Shown here piece by piece: positions 5,795 to 8,098 of a stretch of DNA of 8,098 bases. A model generated the notes under the pieces. That model did no database searches, was not told the DNA's origin, and saw nothing but the letters and a program-made list of their open reading frames with translations. Position 1 is the first letter of the stretch. Every line of letters begins with the position of its first letter. The stretch is from Bacillota bacterium (GTDB lineage Bacteria; Bacillota; Bacilli; Tumebacillales; Effusibacillaceae): contig JAGVBM010000017.1 of the NCBI GenBank assembly GCA_020059765.1, positions 1-8,098 of the forward strand, in the 5' to 3' direction. The position numbers and the translations under genes were made by a program.

Positions 5795-6865
5795 ATGATA
5801 GATCGTTTGCAATCCTTGGAAGACCGCTATAACAAACTGACCGATTTGTTGTGTGACCCCAACGTAATCGGTGATCCGAGCAAACTTCGAACCTATTCGA
5901 AAGAACAGTCCGATCTTGAAGAAACGGTGCAAGTATACCGGGAGTATAAAAAGACGGTCCAGGCATTGGCCGATGCAAAGTCGATGCTCGGCGAAAAGCT
6001 CGATGAGGAAATGCGGGACCTGGTGAAGATGGAGATCGAGGAGTTGTCGGAAAAAGAGGAGCAGTTGAAAGACCAACTGACGGTTCTGCTGCTGCCGAAA
6101 GATCCCAACGATGATAAAAACGTGATTGTGGAGATCCGCGGTGCGGCGGGCGGCGACGAGGCCGCACTGTTTGCCGGCGACCTGTACCGCATGTACATCC
6201 GTTTTGCGGAGCGGCAAGGCTGGAAAACGGAAGTCATCGAATCGTCCCCGACTGAGCTTGGCGGATTTAAAGAAGTGATCTTTATGATCAACGGGAAAGG
6301 CGCTTATTCGAAGCTGAAATTTGAATCGGGCGCCCACCGCGTGCAGCGGGTTCCCGCCACCGAATCGGGCGGCCGCATTCATACTTCCACATCGACCGTG
6401 GCCGTACTGCCGGAAGCGGAAGAAGTGGAAGTGGAAATCAATGAAAAGGACTTGCGAATCGACACGTTCTGTTCGACCGGCCCCGGCGGACAGTCGGTCA
6501 ATACGACCCAATCGGCGATTCGGATTACCCACATGCCGACCGGACTGGTCGTTTCTTGTCAGGATGAAAAGTCCCAGTTGAAAAACAAAGACAAAGCGAT
6601 GAAAGTTTTGCGCGCCCGTCTGTACGAAATGAAGCAGCAGGAACAGGAGAAAGAACTGGCTGACGCACGAAAGAACCAGGTAGGGACCGGTGATCGTTCG
6701 GAACGGATCCGCACGTACAACTTCCCGCAAAGCCGGGTAACCGATCACCGGATCGGGCTGACCCTGCACAAACTGGAACAGGTGCTGCAAGGCGATTTGG
6801 ACGAGATCATCAATTCGTTGATCACGGCGGAGCGCAGCGAGCAATTGAAAGCGGCCAATGAATAA
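5795..6865 (+). CDS. prfA: peptide chain release factor 1
   Basis: RF1 recognises UAA and UAG in the ribosomal A site and triggers release of the finished peptide. The protein has 356 residues, normal for the family. An N-terminal coiled-coil-rich domain (~1-105) is followed by the codon-recognition domain with the RF1-type tripeptide PAT (187-189, in HRVQRVPATESGGRIHTS); RF2 would have SPF. The catalytic GGQ loop is at 231-233 (STGPGGQSVNTT), and the C-terminal part shows RIRTYNFPQSRVTDHRIG. ATG 5795 follows AGGAAGTGAG (5781-5790) and gives the usual MIDRLQSLEDRY start; a GTG at 5786 overlapping the yqhQ stop is less likely. The last eight bases overlap the start of prmC, the enzyme that methylates Gln233. 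Confidence 0.98.
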   Translation: MIDRLQSLEDRYNKLTDLLCDPNVIGDPSKLRTYSKEQSDLEETVQVYREYKKTVQALADAKSMLGEKLDEEMRDLVKMEIEELSEKEEQLKDQLTVLLLPKDPNDDKNVIVEIRGAAGGDEAALFAGDLYRMYIRFAERQGWKTEVIESSPTELGGFKEVIFMINGKGAYSKLKFESGAHRVQRVPATESGGRIHTSTSTVAVLPEAEEVEVEINEKDLRIDTFCSTGPGGQSVNTTQSAIRITHMPTGLVVSCQDEKSQLKNKDKAMKVLRARLYEMKQQEQEKELADARKNQVGTGDRSERIRTYNFPQSRVTDHRIGLTLHKLEQVLQGDLDEIINSLITAERSEQLKAANE

Positions 6866-7736
6866 CCGGATTGACAATACCATCAGGGGAGCCTTGCAGC
6901 AGGCTTCCCGTTTGTTTGCGGAGAAAGGAATCGACGCTCCCCGGCTGAACGCGGAAGTCCTGGCGCAGCAGGTACTGGGTTGGAGCAAAGCGAGACTGTT
7001 GGCGGAAGACGGTCAGCCGTTTCCCGCAGACTTGCGGGATCGGTTCGAATCGTGGGTGGAGCGGCGCTTGACGGGGGAGCCGCTGCAATATATCGTGGGC
7101 GTGCAGGAGTTTTATGGCCGGGATTTTCAGGTGACTCCCGCCGTCTTGATTCCCAGACCGGAAACGGAATGGCTTGCAGAAGAAATTCTGAAACGGCGCG
7201 ACTGGTGGGGAGATCATTCGGTTGTGGCCGATATCGGGACCGGTTCCGGTGCGATAGCCGTCACTCTGGCATTGGAGTGGCCGGAGGCGAACGTAGTGGC
7301 AGTCGACATTTCGTCGGAAGCGATACGCGTTGCAGAAGATAACGCGGAGCGGCTTGGAGCACAAGTCCGATTTTTGCAGGGCGATCTGGTCGAGCCTCTT
7401 CTGCGGCAGGAGTTGCACCTTGATGTTCTCGTCTCCAACCCTCCTTATATTCCGTCCGAAGACATTGAAGGGCTGGCGGTGGAAGTGCGCGAACATGAGC
7501 CCCGCTTGGCCTTGGACGGGGGAACGGACGGACTGGATCCCTACCGGCGGATCACGCAAGTTCTGCCTCGTTTGATGCGAATTGATGGACCGACACTGGT
7601 CGGTTTCGAGGTGGGAATTCATCAGGCAGGGGATGTCGCGGCTTTAATTGTGCGCAATTGGCCGGGTGCAGAAACGGAGATCGTGAAGGATTTGCAAGGC
7701 ATTGAGCGGATTGTGTTAGGGTGGAAGGGGGGATAA
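6858..7736 (+). CDS. prmC: release factor glutamine N5-methyltransferase
   Basis: PrmC uses S-adenosylmethionine to methylate the glutamine of the GGQ motif in release factors, which raises their termination activity. The protein has 292 residues. A helical N-terminal substrate-binding domain (~1-85) is followed by the conserved IPRPETE (98-104), the SAM-binding glycine loop VADIGTGSGAIAVTLA (123-138), the acidic end of the next strand (VVAVDIS, 146-152), and the catalytic NPPYIPSED (194-202). EPRLALDGGTDGLDPYRRI is also family-typical. All key residues are present. ATG 6858 overlaps the prfA stop by 8 bp and has no obvious ribosome-binding site, pointing to translational coupling with prfA. 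Confidence 0.98.
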   Translation: MNNRIDNTIRGALQQASRLFAEKGIDAPRLNAEVLAQQVLGWSKARLLAEDGQPFPADLRDRFESWVERRLTGEPLQYIVGVQEFYGRDFQVTPAVLIPRPETEWLAEEILKRRDWWGDHSVVADIGTGSGAIAVTLALEWPEANVVAVDISSEAIRVAEDNAERLGAQVRFLQGDLVEPLLRQELHLDVLVSNPPYIPSEDIEGLAVEVREHEPRLALDGGTDGLDPYRRITQVLPRLMRIDGPTLVGFEVGIHQAGDVAALIVRNWPGAETEIVKDLQGIERIVLGWKGG

Positions 7737-7741
7737 GACAG

Positions 7742-7990
7742 ATGTTTCGCATCAAACGATTGAGCGAATGCACGTTTGCAGAGGCGGTGCAAGCCTGGAA
7801 CGAAGGTTTCAAAGGGTACTACGCCGATATGTCGACCACGTTGGATCGGTTTGTTATCCGTTTGGGCAAAGAAGATCTGTCGCCCGAATTGTCGATTGTG
7901 GCTTTTGCCGAAAACCGTCCCGTCGGCTTTGTGCTCAACCTGCGGGCGGAACAGGTATACATGCTTCGGCCAATGCAAGCGGCCAGATGA
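7742..7990 (+). pseudogene. truncated GNAT acetyltransferase
   Basis: The first ~66 residues look like the N-terminal half of a GNAT-family acetyltransferase: MFRIKRLSECTFAEAVQAWN, then MSTTLDRFVIRLG, then a strand ending RPVGFVLN. In intact relatives this is followed by a GGTGIHP-type acetyl-CoA-binding region. Here the frame diverges right after FVLN and stops at 7990 (82 codons). In the +1 relative frame, 7944-7967 reads AGGTGIHA, the start of the missing motif, and that frame stops at 8013. The simplest reading is a short deletion with a frameshift plus loss of the rest of the gene. Without the acetyl-CoA-binding half it cannot be a working acetyltransferase. ATG 7742 has a strong ribosome-binding site (AAGGGGGG, 7725-7732) inside the end of prmC, so it was the last gene of that operon and may still be translated. 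Confidence 0.7.
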
Positions 7991-8019
7991 GAAGAAATTC
8001 CCTTCGTTTGTGAAAATTG

Positions 8020-8028
8020 TGATACTAT
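8020..8028 (+). promoter_or_regulatory. possible extended -10 promoter element
   Basis: TGATACTAT fits an extended -10 (TGn followed by TACTAT at 8023-8028). No good -35 is present at 16-18 bp upstream. It sits four bases before a cre site, which supports a regulated promoter here for the gene beginning at 8074. Confidence 0.45.
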
Positions 8029-8031
8029 TAG

Positions 8032-8046
8032 GGTAAACGCTTTCAT
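8032..8046 (-). promoter_or_regulatory. catabolite-responsive element (cre), CcpA operator
   Basis: Read on the minus strand, 8046-8032 is ATGAAAGCGTTTACC, which matches the Bacillus cre consensus WTGAAARCGYTTWNN at every position. It covers the expected transcription start of the putative promoter at 8020-8028, a position where CcpA normally represses. The gene it would control starts at 8074 and runs out of the window. Confidence 0.7.
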
Positions 8047-8073
8047 TTGAGTGATTCTAACGGGGGTGGGAGA

Positions 8074-8098
8074 ATGCAAAACCGGGCCGTCTGGTTTC
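8074..8098 (+). CDS. start of an unidentified gene (3' end outside window)
   Basis: ATG 8074 follows a G-rich ribosome-binding site (GGGGGTGGGAG, 8062-8072) and reads MQNRAVWF up to the window edge. Eight residues are too few to assign a function. The upstream extended -10 and cre site suggest a separate, carbon-regulated transcription unit. Confidence 0.5.

Noticed and set aside
5567..6988. 473-codon open frame on the minus strand
   Set aside because: It lies opposite yqhQ, prfA and prmC, has no recognisable domain or ribosome-binding site, and its length is explained by the codon bias of the real genes.
6822..7622. 266-codon minus-strand frame opposite prmC
   Set aside because: It is the reverse of prmC, which carries all its catalytic motifs on the plus strand.
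1..8098. CRISPR array, tRNA, rRNA, transposase or phage genes
   Set aside because: None of the expected repeats, cloverleaf folds or protein motifs was seen on either strand.

Overview
The window reads as chromosomal DNA from a spore-forming member of the Bacillota (Firmicutes), most like Bacillales or the Alicyclobacillaceae. The basis is strong Bacillus-type Shine-Dalgarno sequences, frequent GTG and TTG starts, a YhcN/YlaJ-type sporulation lipoprotein, a YqhQ (DUF1385) gene directly before prfA-prmC, an rpmE-to-tdk neighbourhood and a perfect-consensus CcpA (cre) site. The genus cannot be fixed from the sequence alone. Every intact gene is on the + strand.

Layout. Positions 1-369 hold the C-terminal part of an ABC-transporter ATPase. 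Its last codons run into tandem 14-bp repeats and then a strong promoter for rpmE (ribosomal protein L31, zinc form), which ends at a terminator. A likely three-gene operon follows: a secreted protein with a C-terminal membrane tail, a class D-like sortase, and an AcfC-like substrate-binding lipoprotein (809-2923), closed by a hairpin terminator. Next is a 270-bp spacer carrying a structured, possibly repetitive element that runs up to the start of tdk (thymidine kinase). Then come a YhcN/YlaJ-family lipoprotein and a 70-residue unknown protein, each followed by a hairpin.

A clear sigma-A promoter at 4801-4829 starts the second conserved block, yqhQ-prfA-prmC, whose genes are packed with gaps or overlaps of a few bases. 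PrmC methylates the GGQ glutamine of the PrfA release factor, so enzyme and substrate are translationally linked. The block ends in a broken GNAT acetyltransferase. The last 80 bases hold an extended -10 element, a cre operator over the expected transcription start, and the first codons of another gene.

The parts most worth a second look are the sortase/secreted-protein pair without an LPXTG motif, the AcfC-like protein in the same operon, the element before tdk, the tandem repeats before rpmE, the decayed acetyltransferase and the cre site. I see no CRISPR array, tRNA, rRNA, transposase or phage gene, and no clear evidence of a wholly new multi-gene system. The sortase operon is the closest candidate.
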